DNA of 64,000 bases from positions 372,001-436,000 of the forward strand of contig NZ_BJHU01000021.1 in NCBI RefSeq assembly GCF_005405905.1, written 5' to 3'. Below the pieces are notes generated by a model that did no database searches, was not told the DNA's origin, and worked only from the letters and a program-made list of their open reading frames with translations. Positions within the stretch are counted from its first letter, which is position 1. The number at the start of each line of letters is the position of its first letter. Below are positions 7,660 to 16,331 of the stretch, one piece after another. The stretch is from Acidovorax sp. NB1. Its GTDB lineage: Bacteria > Pseudomonadota > Gammaproteobacteria > Burkholderiales > Burkholderiaceae_C. The translations under genes were made by a program, and so were the position numbers.

Positions 7660-8030
7660 CACCCCACCACCTTCACATCAGGCATCGCGGCTTCACGCTG
7701 GTCGAGGTGCTGGTGGCGCTGGCCATTGTGGCGATCGCGCTCATGGCGGGGCTGCAGGCCACCTCGGCGCTCACGCGCAACGCGCTGCGGCAATCCGACA
7801 TCGTGCTGGCACAGCTCTGTGCCGAGAATGAACTCGTCAAGGCCCGGCTCTCGCGCCAGATGCCCAGCGTGGGCGACAGCACCCAGCCCTGCGAGCAGGC
7901 CGGGCGCCAGCTGCAGGTGCTGACCATCGTGCGGCCCACGCCCAACCCGAGCTTCCGGCGCATCGACGCCCAGGTGCTGGATGGCGACAACTCCATCCTG
8001 CGCATCTCCACCATCATTGGAAGGTATTGA
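7656..8030 (+). CDS. gspI: Type II secretion minor pseudopilin GspI
   Basis: GspI is the adaptor minor pseudopilin of the T2SS tip. The 124-residue protein starts at a GTG that overlaps the gspH stop. Its leader MTPHHLHIRHRG precedes FTLVEVLVALAIVAIALMAG, with Glu at +5. The short C-terminal domain matches GspI in length. A GGAAGG sequence at the very end of the gene serves as the ribosome site of gspJ. Confidence 0.9.
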   Translation: MTPHHLHIRHRGFTLVEVLVALAIVAIALMAGLQATSALTRNALRQSDIVLAQLCAENELVKARLSRQMPSVGDSTQPCEQAGRQLQVLTIVRPTPNPSFRRIDAQVLDGDNSILRISTIIGRY

Positions 8031-8788
8031 TGCCCCCCCTGAGTCGCTTCGCGCCTTCCCCCCGTGGGGGGGACGCACCCGGTGGCCTGGCAGCACCAGC
8101 TCCACGGGTGCGCTGGCCTCGCGCCGCGCCAGTTTTGAAAATTGTGCGCGGCTTCACGCTGGTCGAGCTGCTGCTGGCGATTGCGGTGATGAGCCTGCTG
8201 GCCATCCTGAGCTGGCGCGGGCTTGATGGCATGGTGCGGGCGCAGGAGATCACGCGCCAGCGGGCCGATGAAATGCTGGTGCTGCAAGCCGCCCTGGGCC
8301 AGTGGGGCACCGACCTCGATGCGCTGATGCCCATCGCCAACACCACGCCGCTGGACTGGGATGGCCAAGTACTGCGCCTCACACGCCGCAGCAGCGCCGT
8401 GCCCGATGAAGGCGCACTGGTGGTGGCCTGGACACGCCGCAATGCCAACGGCGGCGGCCAGTGGCTGCGCTGGCAATCGCCGCCGGTGCGCACCCGCGCC
8501 GACTGGCAGCAGGCCTGGCAGCAGGCAGCCCAGTGGGCGCGCACGCCGGGCGATGCCGAGCGGCGCTACGAAGTGACGCTGCTGCCGCTCGACAGCTGGC
8601 AGATCTTCTATTACCGGGGCGGTGCCTGGTCCAACCCGTTGTCCAGCACCGGCACTACACCGGGCGACAGCTCGGCCGCCGTCCCCGATGGCGTGCGCTT
8701 GCAGATCACGCTGCCCCCCGGCCAGGCGCTGGCGGGCCAGCTCACGCGCGACTGGGTCAATCCCGTGCTGGGCGGAGGCAGGACATGA
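8030..8788 (+). CDS. gspJ: Type II secretion minor pseudopilin GspJ with repeat-derived leader extension
   Basis: GspJ is a tip minor pseudopilin. The prepilin motif KIVRG|FTLVELLLAIAVMSLLA is normal, but from ATG 8030 the leader is about 41 residues. Its first part is coded by a repeat that is identical over 28 bp to 44137-44164. ATG 8030 overlaps the gspI stop and has GGAAGG six bases upstream, so it is well supported. TTG at 8135 would give an ordinary 6-residue leader. From 8030 the protein has 252 residues. The stop overlaps the gspK start (ATGA). Confidence 0.88.
   Translation: MPPLSRFAPSPRGGDAPGGLAAPAPRVRWPRAAPVLKIVRGFTLVELLLAIAVMSLLAILSWRGLDGMVRAQEITRQRADEMLVLQAALGQWGTDLDALMPIANTTPLDWDGQVLRLTRRSSAVPDEGALVVAWTRRNANGGGQWLRWQSPPVRTRADWQQAWQQAAQWARTPGDAERRYEVTLLPLDSWQIFYYRGGAWSNPLSSTGTTPGDSSAAVPDGVRLQITLPPGQALAGQLTRDWVNPVLGGGRT
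8033..8105 (+). repeat. GC-rich dispersed repeat family 3, copy inside the gspJ leader
   Basis: The bases from CCCCCTGAGTCGCTTCGCG to CCTTCCCCC (8035-8062) are identical over 28 bp to the reverse complement of 44137-44164. The block continues with a C/G palindrome (CCCCCC-GT-GGGGGG). It lies just after the gspJ ATG and before the prepilin motif. Confidence 0.85.
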
Positions 8789-9798
8789 GCCCCCGCCTGA
8801 ACACACGGCTGCAGCACCCACTGCGCAGGCACAGGACGCAAGGCGCCGCCCTGCTCGCTGCCATGCTCACCGTCACACTGGTCGCCACCTTTGCCGCTGC
8901 CGCCATGTGGCAGCAGTGGCGCGCGGTGGAGGTCGAGACGGCTGAGCGGGGCCGGGTACAGTCCACCTGGATCCTGATCGGCGCACTCGACTGGTCGCGC
9001 CTGATCCTGCGCGAAGACGGGCGTTCGGGCGGCGCCGACCACCTGGCCGAGCCCTGGGCCGTGCCGCTGGAAGAAGCGCGGCTGTCCACCTTCCTGGCGG
9101 CCGAAAACAATGTGAGCCAGGTCGATGACGCAAGCACCGACACCACCGAAGCCTTTCTGTCGGGCCAGATCACCGACATGCAGGGCCGCCTGAACATCAC
9201 CAACCTGGCCGAGGGCGGGCAGGTGCAGGCCGTGGCGCTGCGGCAGTTCACCCGCCTGTTCGAACGCCTGGGCCTGCCGCCGCAGCAGCTCACGCGGCTG
9301 GTGGACGGCCTGCGCCGGGCGCAGGCGGGCGCAGGCAGCGATGGCAATACGGCGCCGCTGCTCCCGCCCACCATCAGCCAGCTGGGGTGGCTGGGCCTGA
9401 ACCCGGCCACGGTGGCCACCCTCGCCCCCCACGTGACCCTGCTGCCGGTGCGCACGCCGGTCAACGTGAACACCGCCGACATCGACGTGCTCATGGCCGC
9501 CATCGACGGACTGGACAGCGCCACCGCCCAGAAGATGGTGCAGGCGCGCGAGGCCCGGCATTTCCGCACCCTCAGCGAGGTGCGCGACCTGGTGGGCGCC
9601 ACCATCGACATCAACGAAGGCGCCCACGCCGTGGCCTCGTCCTACTTCGAAGTGCGGGGCCGCCTGCGCCTGGGCGATGCGATGGTGGACGAGCGTTCGC
9701 TGGTGCGCAAACAGGGCATCGACGTGACCACGCTGTGGCGCGAGCGGGGCGCATTCGACCGCGAAAACACCCTGGCCACGGCGCCGCTGCCGCGATGA
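8785..9798 (+). CDS. gspK: Type II secretion minor pseudopilin GspK
   Basis: GspK caps the pseudopilus tip. The 337-residue protein starts at an ATG that overlaps the gspJ stop. It has a prepilin-like N-terminus (QGAALLAAMLTVTLVATF) without Glu at +5, as is normal for GspK. The large alpha-helical domain carries two helix-hairpin-helix-like stretches, one being VNVNTADIDVLMAAIDGLDS near residues 230-250. Family length is normal. It is followed by 83 bp before gspL, the first real gap since gspH. Confidence 0.92.
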   Translation: MSPRLNTRLQHPLRRHRTQGAALLAAMLTVTLVATFAAAAMWQQWRAVEVETAERGRVQSTWILIGALDWSRLILREDGRSGGADHLAEPWAVPLEEARLSTFLAAENNVSQVDDASTDTTEAFLSGQITDMQGRLNITNLAEGGQVQAVALRQFTRLFERLGLPPQQLTRLVDGLRRAQAGAGSDGNTAPLLPPTISQLGWLGLNPATVATLAPHVTLLPVRTPVNVNTADIDVLMAAIDGLDSATAQKMVQAREARHFRTLSEVRDLVGATIDINEGAHAVASSYFEVRGRLRLGDAMVDERSLVRKQGIDVTTLWRERGAFDRENTLATAPLPR

Positions 9799-9881
9799 GC
9801 TGCAGCACATTGGCGACACCCGCACAACGACTGGCCGCCAGTGTCAAGTCCGCCCCCTAAAATGGCCCGCAAAACCTGTCC

Positions 9882-11168
9882 ATGAGCACCCTCATCCTTT
9901 TCCTGCCGCCGGTCCGCCCGGGCCCCGCCACCGAGTACAGCTACACGCTGACGGCAGACGGCCACACCGCCCTTCGCCACGCCACCGCGCCCGCCGCGCT
10001 GCTGCCCGAGCCCACCCGCCCCGGGGGCGAGGTGGTGGCGGTGGTGCCCGCCCGCGCGCTGTCGTGGCAGCGGGTGCAGATGCCCGCCGGTGTGCCCCTG
10101 GGGGCGGGCCAGCAGACACCCCGGCTGCGCTCGGTGCTCGAAGGCCTGCTCGAAGACCGCGTGCTGGACGACGCCACCCAGCTGCACTTTGCACTGCAGC
10201 CCGGCGCGCAAAGCACGGCCCAGGGCGGCGAACCTGTATGGGTGGCCGTGTGCGACCGCGCCTGGCTGCGCGAGAACCTGCAGGCGCTGGAGGCCGCAGG
10301 CCGCCGCGTGTCCCGCGTGGTACCCGAATTTGCCCCCGGCCCCACCGCCAGCGGTGGCCCCGAACTCTGCGCACTGGGCACCCCGGAAGAAGCCTTTGTG
10401 GTGCTCACCGGCCAGGGCGCCGACCAGGGTGTGGCGGTGCTGCCCCTGACCCCCATGGCCCTGACACTGGCCCGTGCGGGGGCGCCCATCGCCAGCACCA
10501 CGGCCGAACAAGATGGCAACACCCTCCCCGTGCGCGCCGAACCCGCCGTCGCGGCCTTGGCCGAGCGCACGCTGGGCCAGCGCGTTGCACTGCACACCGC
10601 CAGCCAGCGCGCCCTCGATGCCGCCCGGGGTGACTGGGACCTGGCCCAGTTCGACCTGGCCAGCACCGGCCGCACCCGCGCCCTGCGCAAGGCGGGCAGC
10701 CTGGCCAGCGCACTGCTCAATGCCCCCCAATGGCGCGCCGCGCGCTGGGGCGCCGGGCTGCTGGTGGTGGCCCACCTGGTGGGCCTCAATGCCTGGGCCT
10801 GGCAGGAGCGCCAGGCACTGGCCGCTAAGCAGACCGCCGTGCGCACTGCGCTCACCCAGACCTTCCCCAAGGTGCAGGTGGTGGTCGATGCCCCCGTGCA
10901 GATGGAACGCGAACTGGCCCAGCTGCGGCAGGCAGCAGGCAGCGTGTCGGCCCGCGACCTGGAGCCCCTGCTCGCCGCCGCCGGGGCCGCACTGCCCGAC
11001 GGCCGCCTGCCCACCAGCATCGAATACACCCCTGGCGAGCTGCGCCTGCGCGGCGTGGCGCTGGCCCCCGACGAAGAAACCGCGCTTTTTGGCCGCGTGC
11101 AGGCCGCCGGCTACCGTGCGCGGATGGACGACGGCAGCCTGCTGCTGCGCACCGAGGTGAGCCCATGA
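9882..11168 (+). CDS. gspL: Type II secretion system protein GspL
   Basis: GspL anchors the GspE ATPase at the inner membrane. The 428-residue protein has a cytoplasmic actin-like part (about 1-280), one membrane helix (WGAGLLVVAHLVGLNAWAW, about 288-306), then a coiled region and a small periplasmic ferredoxin-like domain. The stop overlaps the gspM ATG by 4 bp. The start at 9882 gives MSTLILFLPP, the usual first beta strand of the cytoplasmic domain. Confidence 0.9.
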   Translation: MSTLILFLPPVRPGPATEYSYTLTADGHTALRHATAPAALLPEPTRPGGEVVAVVPARALSWQRVQMPAGVPLGAGQQTPRLRSVLEGLLEDRVLDDATQLHFALQPGAQSTAQGGEPVWVAVCDRAWLRENLQALEAAGRRVSRVVPEFAPGPTASGGPELCALGTPEEAFVVLTGQGADQGVAVLPLTPMALTLARAGAPIASTTAEQDGNTLPVRAEPAVAALAERTLGQRVALHTASQRALDAARGDWDLAQFDLASTGRTRALRKAGSLASALLNAPQWRAARWGAGLLVVAHLVGLNAWAWQERQALAAKQTAVRTALTQTFPKVQVVVDAPVQMERELAQLRQAAGSVSARDLEPLLAAAGAALPDGRLPTSIEYTPGELRLRGVALAPDEETALFGRVQAAGYRARMDDGSLLLRTEVSP

Positions 11169-11722
11169 CCCCCCCCATCCCTGCGTCGGCACTGCAAGCC
11201 CGCTGGCAAGCGCTGGCCCCCCGTGAGCAAAACCTGGTGCTGGCCGCTGCCGCCCTGGTGGGCCTGGCCCTGCTGTGGTGGGTGGCCGTGGCCCCCGCGC
11301 TGGCCACCCTGCGCGCAGCCCCTGCGCGCCACACGGCGCTCGACGCCCAGCTGCAGCGCATGCACAGCCTGCAGGCCGAAGCCCAGCAACTGCAGGCCGC
11401 CCCCGCCACCAGCACCGGCGATGCCGTCGGCGCCTTGCGCGCAGCCCTCACGCAGCGCCTGGGCACGACGGCCCAGCTCAATGTGGCAGGCGACCGCGCC
11501 ACCATCACCCTCAAAGGCGCGTCGGCCGATGCGCTAGCCCAGTGGCTGGCCCAGGCACGCAGCAATGCCCGCGCCACCCCCGTCGAGGCCCGTCTGACCC
11601 GCAGCGCCACCGCCGCCGCACCCGCCAGCCAAACCCCGGTCACGCTGGGCCGCCCCGGGGTGGCCATGCCCCGCTGGGATGGCACCCTGGTTCTGGCCCT
11701 GCCCACGGCATCCAGCCGGTGA
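11165..11722 (+). CDS. gspM: Type II secretion system protein GspM
   Basis: GspM is the bitopic partner of GspL in the inner-membrane platform. The 185-residue protein has a membrane helix at about 22-42 (VLAAAALVGLALLWWVAVAP), a short coiled segment and a small periplasmic ferredoxin-like domain. It overlaps gspL by 4 bp at its start, and its stop overlaps a GTG start for gspN, so L-M-N are translationally linked. Confidence 0.88.
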   Translation: MTPPIPASALQARWQALAPREQNLVLAAAALVGLALLWWVAVAPALATLRAAPARHTALDAQLQRMHSLQAEAQQLQAAPATSTGDAVGALRAALTQRLGTTAQLNVAGDRATITLKGASADALAQWLAQARSNARATPVEARLTRSATAAAPASQTPVTLGRPGVAMPRWDGTLVLALPTASSR

Positions 11723-12582
11723 GCCCGTTGAGCCCCTTGAACCGCCCCGCCACCGTGAACCGATCCCCCCGCACGCACCGCAACCCCCGAGGCCGCACGG
11801 CCACGGCCGCCGCCCCCCGCCCCGCCTGGGGCTGGGCGCTGGTGGGTGCCGTGGCGGGCGTGCTACCCGCCGTGGTCGCGTTTGCGCCGGCGCACTGGCT
11901 CGCCGATGGCGTGGCGCGCGCTACCCAGGGGCAGGTGCAGCTGCTGCAGGCGCGCGGCACGGTCTGGACGGGATCGGCACAGCTGGTGCTTACCGGTGGC
12001 GCCGCCAGCCGCGACAGCGCCGCCCTGCCCGGCCGCGTGGACTGGCAGCTGCGCCCCACCTTCGATGGCCTGCGCGTGCAGTTGCAGGCCGCCTGCTGCA
12101 CCCCGGCCCCCCTGGAGGCCCGGGTGCAAGCGCGCTGGGCGGGCATGGCCCTGACCGTGGCCGATGGCCAGAGCCAATGGCCTGCCGCGCTGCTGTCGGG
12201 CCTGGGCACGCCCTGGAACACGCTGCAGCCCCAAGGCCAGCTGGCCCTGCAGACCCAGGCGCTCACCCTGCGCTGGGCGGCGGGCCGCATGGTGCTGTCC
12301 GGCCAGGCGCAGCTGGATGCGCGGGCCATGTCGTCGCGCCTGTCCACGCTGCGCCCCATGGGCAGCTACCGGCTGGCCCTGCAAGGTGGCGAAGCCCCCA
12401 CCCTCACGCTCAGCACCCTGGACGGCGCGCTGCAGCTCAGCGGCACCGGCCAATGGGTGGGCCAGCGCCTGCGTTTTGCCGGGGAGGCCAGTGCCGCCCC
12501 GGAACGCGAGGCCGCCCTGTCGAATCTTCTGAACATCATCGGACGGCGCAACGGCGCGCGCTCCATCATCACGGTGGGTTGA
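11719..12582 (+). CDS. gspN: Type II secretion system protein GspN
   Basis: GspN is an accessory inner-membrane T2SS component found in only some systems. The protein has a basic N-terminus, one membrane helix (WALVGAVAGVLPAVVAFAP, about 38-56) and a beta-rich periplasmic part with the family phrases LLQARGTVWTGSAQLVL and GRVDWQLRP. I chose GTG 11719 because it overlaps the gspM stop (287 residues). GTG 11755 is a possible alternative 12 codons later. Neither has a clear Shine-Dalgarno sequence. The gene ends 4 bp before gspD. Confidence 0.85.
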   Translation: MSPLSPLNRPATVNRSPRTHRNPRGRTATAAAPRPAWGWALVGAVAGVLPAVVAFAPAHWLADGVARATQGQVQLLQARGTVWTGSAQLVLTGGAASRDSAALPGRVDWQLRPTFDGLRVQLQAACCTPAPLEARVQARWAGMALTVADGQSQWPAALLSGLGTPWNTLQPQGQLALQTQALTLRWAAGRMVLSGQAQLDARAMSSRLSTLRPMGSYRLALQGGEAPTLTLSTLDGALQLSGTGQWVGQRLRFAGEASAAPEREAALSNLLNIIGRRNGARSIITVG

Positions 12583-12586
12583 ACCT

Positions 12587-14836
12587 ATGAACTCCTTGTT
12601 GTCACCACGCCTGCGATTCGCTCTCAAAACAATAGCTGCAAGCGCTTTACTAGCGGGCGGAATCGGCCAAATTTTTGCCCAAACTGCGATCGATACCCGG
12701 ACTGGCAGCGTGCGCGCCAGCGAACCCGTCACGCTCAACTTTGCCAACGCCGAAATCGAGGCCGTGGCCCGCACCATGGCCACCATCACCGGCCGCAACG
12801 TGGTGGTGGACCCGCGCGTGAAAGGCCAGCTCAACCTGGTGACCGAACGCGCAGTGACACCCGCCGCCGCGTTCCAGCAGTTTTTGGCAGCCCTGCGGCT
12901 GCAAGGCTTCACGGTGGTCGAAACCGCGGGCCTCTACAAGGTGGTGCCCGAGGCCGATGCCAAGCTGCAGGGCGGCAGCGTGAGCGTGGTGCAGGGCAAC
13001 GCGGGCAGCGCCCCGAGCGGCGGGCAGATCGTCACGCAGATCTTCAAGCTCAACTTCGAAAACGCGGCCAACCTGGTGCCGGTGCTGCGCCCGCTCATCA
13101 GCCCCAACAACACCATCAACGTGAACCCCGGCAACAACTCGCTGGTGATCACCGACTACGCTGACAACCTGCAGCGCCTGGCGCGCATCGTGGCAGCCAT
13201 GGATGTCTCCAACGCAAGCGACGTGGAGGTGATCCCGCTGCGCAACGCCGTGGCCGCCGACCTGGCGCCGCTGGTGGCCCGCCTGATCGACGGCGGCAGT
13301 GCACCCGCCGCCACGCCCGGCCAGGCCGACACCTCGTTCAAGACCACGCTGATCGCCGAGCCGCGCAGCAACTCGCTCATCCTGCGAGCGGCCAACCCGG
13401 CCCGCGTGGCCCAGGTGCGCGCCCTGGTGGACCGGCTGGACCAACCACCCGCCCCCGGCAGCAGCGCCGCCAGCGGCAACATCCATGTGGTCTACCTCAA
13501 GAACGCCGACGCCACCAAGCTGGCCACCACGCTGCGCGCGGCCATGGCCGCCATGGGCGCAGGCGGCGGCACCAGCACGGGTGGTGGCGCCAGCCCGGCA
13601 GCAGCCCCCAGCACCGGCCTGAGCGGCGGCAGCAACAACAGCGGCAGCATGTTGTCCACGGGCAGCGGCCTGTCGGGCAACAGCAGCGGCCTGGGCGCTG
13701 GCAGCAACACCATGGGCACCGCCAGCACCAACAACAACCAGCCCTCCACCGGCGGCCAGATCCAGGCCGACCCGACCACCAACTCGCTCATCATCACCGC
13801 GCCCGAACCGCTGTACCGCCAGCTGCGCACCGTGATCGACAAGCTCGACGGCCGCCGCGCGCAGGTGCTGGTGGAAAGCCTGATCGTCGAGGTCGCGGCC
13901 AACAAGGTGGCGCAGTTCGGCATCCAGTGGCAGGGCATCCTGGGCAAGCAGGGCGACGGCACCATTGGCGTGATTGGCACCAACTCCGGTGCGGCGGGCT
14001 CCAACATCATCGGGCTGACCGCCGCGCTGGCCTCGGGCAGCACCACCAGCATCGCCACCGCTGCGACAGGCCTGGGCGCTGGCATGAACCTGGCGCTGGC
14101 GCCACGCATCAACGGCCAGTACTACCTGGGCGCGCTGGCCAACTTCCTGCAGAACAGCGGCGACGCCAACGTGCTGTCCACCCCAAACCTCATGACGCTG
14201 GACAACGAAGAGGCACGCATCCTCATCGGCGACAACGTGCCCTTCGTCACGGGCTCGTATGCGAACACCGGCAACAACGGCACCGTGAACCCGTTCAACA
14301 CCGTGGAGCGCAAGGACGTGGGCCTGATGCTCAAGGTGCGCCCGCAGATCGGTGAAAACGGCATGGTGAAGATGGCGATCTACCAGGAGATCTCCAAAAT
14401 CGACCGCTCCACCCTGTCCAACGCCACGGGCCCCACCACCAGCAAGCGTGCGGTCGAATCGAACGTGGTGGTGGACGACGGCAGCATCATCGTCATTGGC
14501 GGCCTGCTGGAAGACACCTACTCGCAGGGCGAGGACAAGGTGCCCCTGATGGGCGACCTGCCCGTGGTGGGCAACCTGTTCAAGAGCGAGAACCGCTCGC
14601 GCCGCAAGACCAACCTGATGATCTTCCTGCGCCCCATCGTGGTGCGCGACACCGCCACCAGCGACGCACTGGTGGTGGACCGCTACGAAGCCATCCGTGC
14701 GCTGCAGCAGACCACCCAGCCTGCGCCCAGCCTGATGATGGGCACCGTGTCGGGCGCCCCCGTGCTGCCTGCGTTGCCAGCGCCTGCCGCCAACAAGCCC
14801 GCCGCCACCCCGGCGGTGCCTCAGCCGCAGCAATAA
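12587..14836 (+). CDS. gspD: Type II secretion outer-membrane secretin GspD
   Basis: GspD forms the outer-membrane channel. The 749-residue protein has a signal peptide (about 1-31, ending IGQIFAQ), an N0 domain (VTLNFANAEIEAVARTMA), N1-N3 repeats (VVDPRVKGQLNLV; VPVLRPLISPNNTINV), a Gly/Ser-rich insertion in N3 at about 325-385, and the secretin core with VPLMGDLPVVGNLFKS near residue 650. The C-terminus is Ala/Pro-rich. A dispersed repeat copy (12619-12678) codes residues 12-31, the hydrophobic core of the signal peptide. GspD and gspE sit at the 3' end of the operon, unlike the D-E-F-first order of many clusters. Confidence 0.95.
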   Translation: MNSLLSPRLRFALKTIAASALLAGGIGQIFAQTAIDTRTGSVRASEPVTLNFANAEIEAVARTMATITGRNVVVDPRVKGQLNLVTERAVTPAAAFQQFLAALRLQGFTVVETAGLYKVVPEADAKLQGGSVSVVQGNAGSAPSGGQIVTQIFKLNFENAANLVPVLRPLISPNNTINVNPGNNSLVITDYADNLQRLARIVAAMDVSNASDVEVIPLRNAVAADLAPLVARLIDGGSAPAATPGQADTSFKTTLIAEPRSNSLILRAANPARVAQVRALVDRLDQPPAPGSSAASGNIHVVYLKNADATKLATTLRAAMAAMGAGGGTSTGGGASPAAAPSTGLSGGSNNSGSMLSTGSGLSGNSSGLGAGSNTMGTASTNNNQPSTGGQIQADPTTNSLIITAPEPLYRQLRTVIDKLDGRRAQVLVESLIVEVAANKVAQFGIQWQGILGKQGDGTIGVIGTNSGAAGSNIIGLTAALASGSTTSIATAATGLGAGMNLALAPRINGQYYLGALANFLQNSGDANVLSTPNLMTLDNEEARILIGDNVPFVTGSYANTGNNGTVNPFNTVERKDVGLMLKVRPQIGENGMVKMAIYQEISKIDRSTLSNATGPTTSKRAVESNVVVDDGSIIVIGGLLEDTYSQGEDKVPLMGDLPVVGNLFKSENRSRRKTNLMIFLRPIVVRDTATSDALVVDRYEAIRALQQTTQPAPSLMMGTVSGAPVLPALPAPAANKPAATPAVPQPQQ
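12619..12678 (+). repeat. Dispersed repeat family 1, copy coding the GspD signal peptide
   Basis: The bases 12625-12650 (starting CAAAACAATAGCTG and ending AGCGCTTTAC) match 54854-54879 inside dapF with one mismatch in 26. GGGCGG..CGGCC and a T-rich end TTTTTGCC follow, as in that copy. Translated, it gives ALKTIAASALLAGGIGQIFA, the hydrophobic core and end of the signal peptide. Confidence 0.85.
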
Positions 14837-14856
14837 GCAGGCAGGCAGACCAAACC

Positions 14857-16245
14857 ATGCGCCACCCCCTGCCCTACGCCTTTGCCCGCACGGCCCAGCT
14901 GCTGCTGGAGGATGACGGCCACCAGCTCGTGCTGTGGCATGGCCCCAGCCCCGACGCGGGTGCGCTGTCCGAAGTGCTGCGCAAGCACCCCGTGCAGCAG
15001 TTGCTGCCGCTCGATGCACCGGGCCTGGCCCAGCGCATCAGCGCCGCCTACTCGCACAGCGAATCGAGCGCCGCCACCGTGGTGAGCGAGGTCGAGAGCG
15101 ATGCCGACCTCTCGCGCATGATGCAGGAGCTGCCGGCGGTCGAGGATTTGCTGGAGTCGGCCGGCGATGCGCCCATCATCCGCATGCTCAACGCCCTGCT
15201 CACGCAGGCCGCACGCGACGGCGCAAGCGACATCCACATCGAGCCCTACGAGCGCCACAGCAGCGTGCGTTTCCGTGTGGACGGCACGCTGCGCGAAGTG
15301 GTGCAGCCCAACCGCGCGCTGCACGCGGCCCTGATCTCGCGCCTGAAGATCATGGCCGACCTGGACATCAGCGAAAAACGCCTGCCGCAGGACGGCCGCA
15401 TCAGCCTGCGCCTGGGCACGCGCGCCATCGACGTGCGCGTTTCGACCCTGCCCAGCGCCCATGGCGAACGCGCCGTGCTGCGCCTGCTGGACAAGAGCGA
15501 AAGCAAGCTCAGCCTGGAATCCGTGGGCATGCAGGGCGACACGCTGCAGCGCTTTGAGGGCCTGATCAGCCAGCCGCACGGCATCATCCTCGTGACCGGG
15601 CCCACGGGCTCGGGCAAGACGACCACGCTGTACGCGGGCCTGGGGCGGCTGGACGCCACGCGCAACAACATCATGACGGTGGAAGACCCCATCGAATACG
15701 AGCTGCCCGGCGTGGGGCAGACGCAGGTCAACAGCAAGATCGATCTGACCTTTGCCAAGGCCCTGCGCGCCATCCTGCGCCAGGACCCGGACATCATCAT
15801 GATTGGCGAAATCCGCGACTTCGAGACCGCGCAGATTGCCATCCAGGCCTCGCTGACCGGCCACCTGGTGCTGGCCACGCTGCACACCAACGACGCGGCC
15901 AGCGCCGTGACGCGCCTGACCGACATGGGCGTGGAGCCGTTCCTGCTGTCGTCGTCCCTGCTGGGGGTGCTGGCCCAGCGGCTGGTGCGCAAATACTGCA
16001 GCCACTGCCACGGTGCGGGCTGCGATGCCTGCGGCCACACGGGCTACGCGGGCCGCACGGGCGTGTTCGAGTTGCTGGTGACCACGGACGCGATCCGTGC
16101 GCAGATCCACAACCAGGCCTCCGAGGCCGACATCCGCGCCGCCGCCATGGCCGATGGCATGGCCCTGATGCGCGAGGATGGCGAGCGCCTGATCGCGGCG
16201 GGCATCACCAGCCGCGAAGAAGTGCTGCGGGTCACGCGGGATTGA
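14857..16245 (+). CDS. gspE: Type II secretion ATPase GspE
   Basis: GspE is the cytoplasmic hexameric ATPase that drives pseudopilus assembly. The 462-residue protein has Walker A VTGPTGSGKTTTLYAGL (about 247-263), the Asp box LRQDPDIIMIGEIRD, the His box LATLHTNDAASAV, and a four-cysteine zinc motif CSHCHGAGCDAC near residue 385. The N-terminal N1E part is short. It is the last gene of the operon. No gspF follows; a dispersed repeat and a convergent chemoreceptor gene come next. Confidence 0.95.
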   Translation: MRHPLPYAFARTAQLLLEDDGHQLVLWHGPSPDAGALSEVLRKHPVQQLLPLDAPGLAQRISAAYSHSESSAATVVSEVESDADLSRMMQELPAVEDLLESAGDAPIIRMLNALLTQAARDGASDIHIEPYERHSSVRFRVDGTLREVVQPNRALHAALISRLKIMADLDISEKRLPQDGRISLRLGTRAIDVRVSTLPSAHGERAVLRLLDKSESKLSLESVGMQGDTLQRFEGLISQPHGIILVTGPTGSGKTTTLYAGLGRLDATRNNIMTVEDPIEYELPGVGQTQVNSKIDLTFAKALRAILRQDPDIIMIGEIRDFETAQIAIQASLTGHLVLATLHTNDAASAVTRLTDMGVEPFLLSSSLLGVLAQRLVRKYCSHCHGAGCDACGHTGYAGRTGVFELLVTTDAIRAQIHNQASEADIRAAAMADGMALMREDGERLIAAGITSREEVLRVTRD

Positions 16246-16253
16246 TGCCGGAT

Positions 16254-16318
16254 TGATTTGCTACATATTCAATAGCAATCAAGACATACTGGCCGCGCGC
16301 AAGCGGCCTAAAAAGCCT
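16254..16318 (+). repeat. Dispersed repeat family 1 (variant), copy between gspE and a chemoreceptor gene
   Basis: TTTGCTACATATTCAATAGC is followed 13 bases later by TGGCCGCGCGC-AAGCGGCC, a hairpin (GGCCGC/GCGGCC). The copy at 61381-61438 has the same layout: ATAGC, 13 bases, TGGCCGCGCGC, then GGCC. There is no T-run directly after the stem here, so its value as a terminator between the convergent genes is uncertain. Confidence 0.7.
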
Positions 16319-16331
16319 GAAAAATCTGCGG

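Noticed and set aside
13561..13760. Gly/Ser/Asn-rich stretch in gspD as a tandem repeat element
   Set aside because: It is a low-complexity loop in the N3 domain, common in secretins, without exact repeat units.
12650..15019. A 789-codon open frame antisense to gspD and gspE
   Set aside because: It mirrors GC-rich codon structure of the sense genes, is Gly/His/Ala-rich without domain motifs, and sense gspD/gspE are certain.
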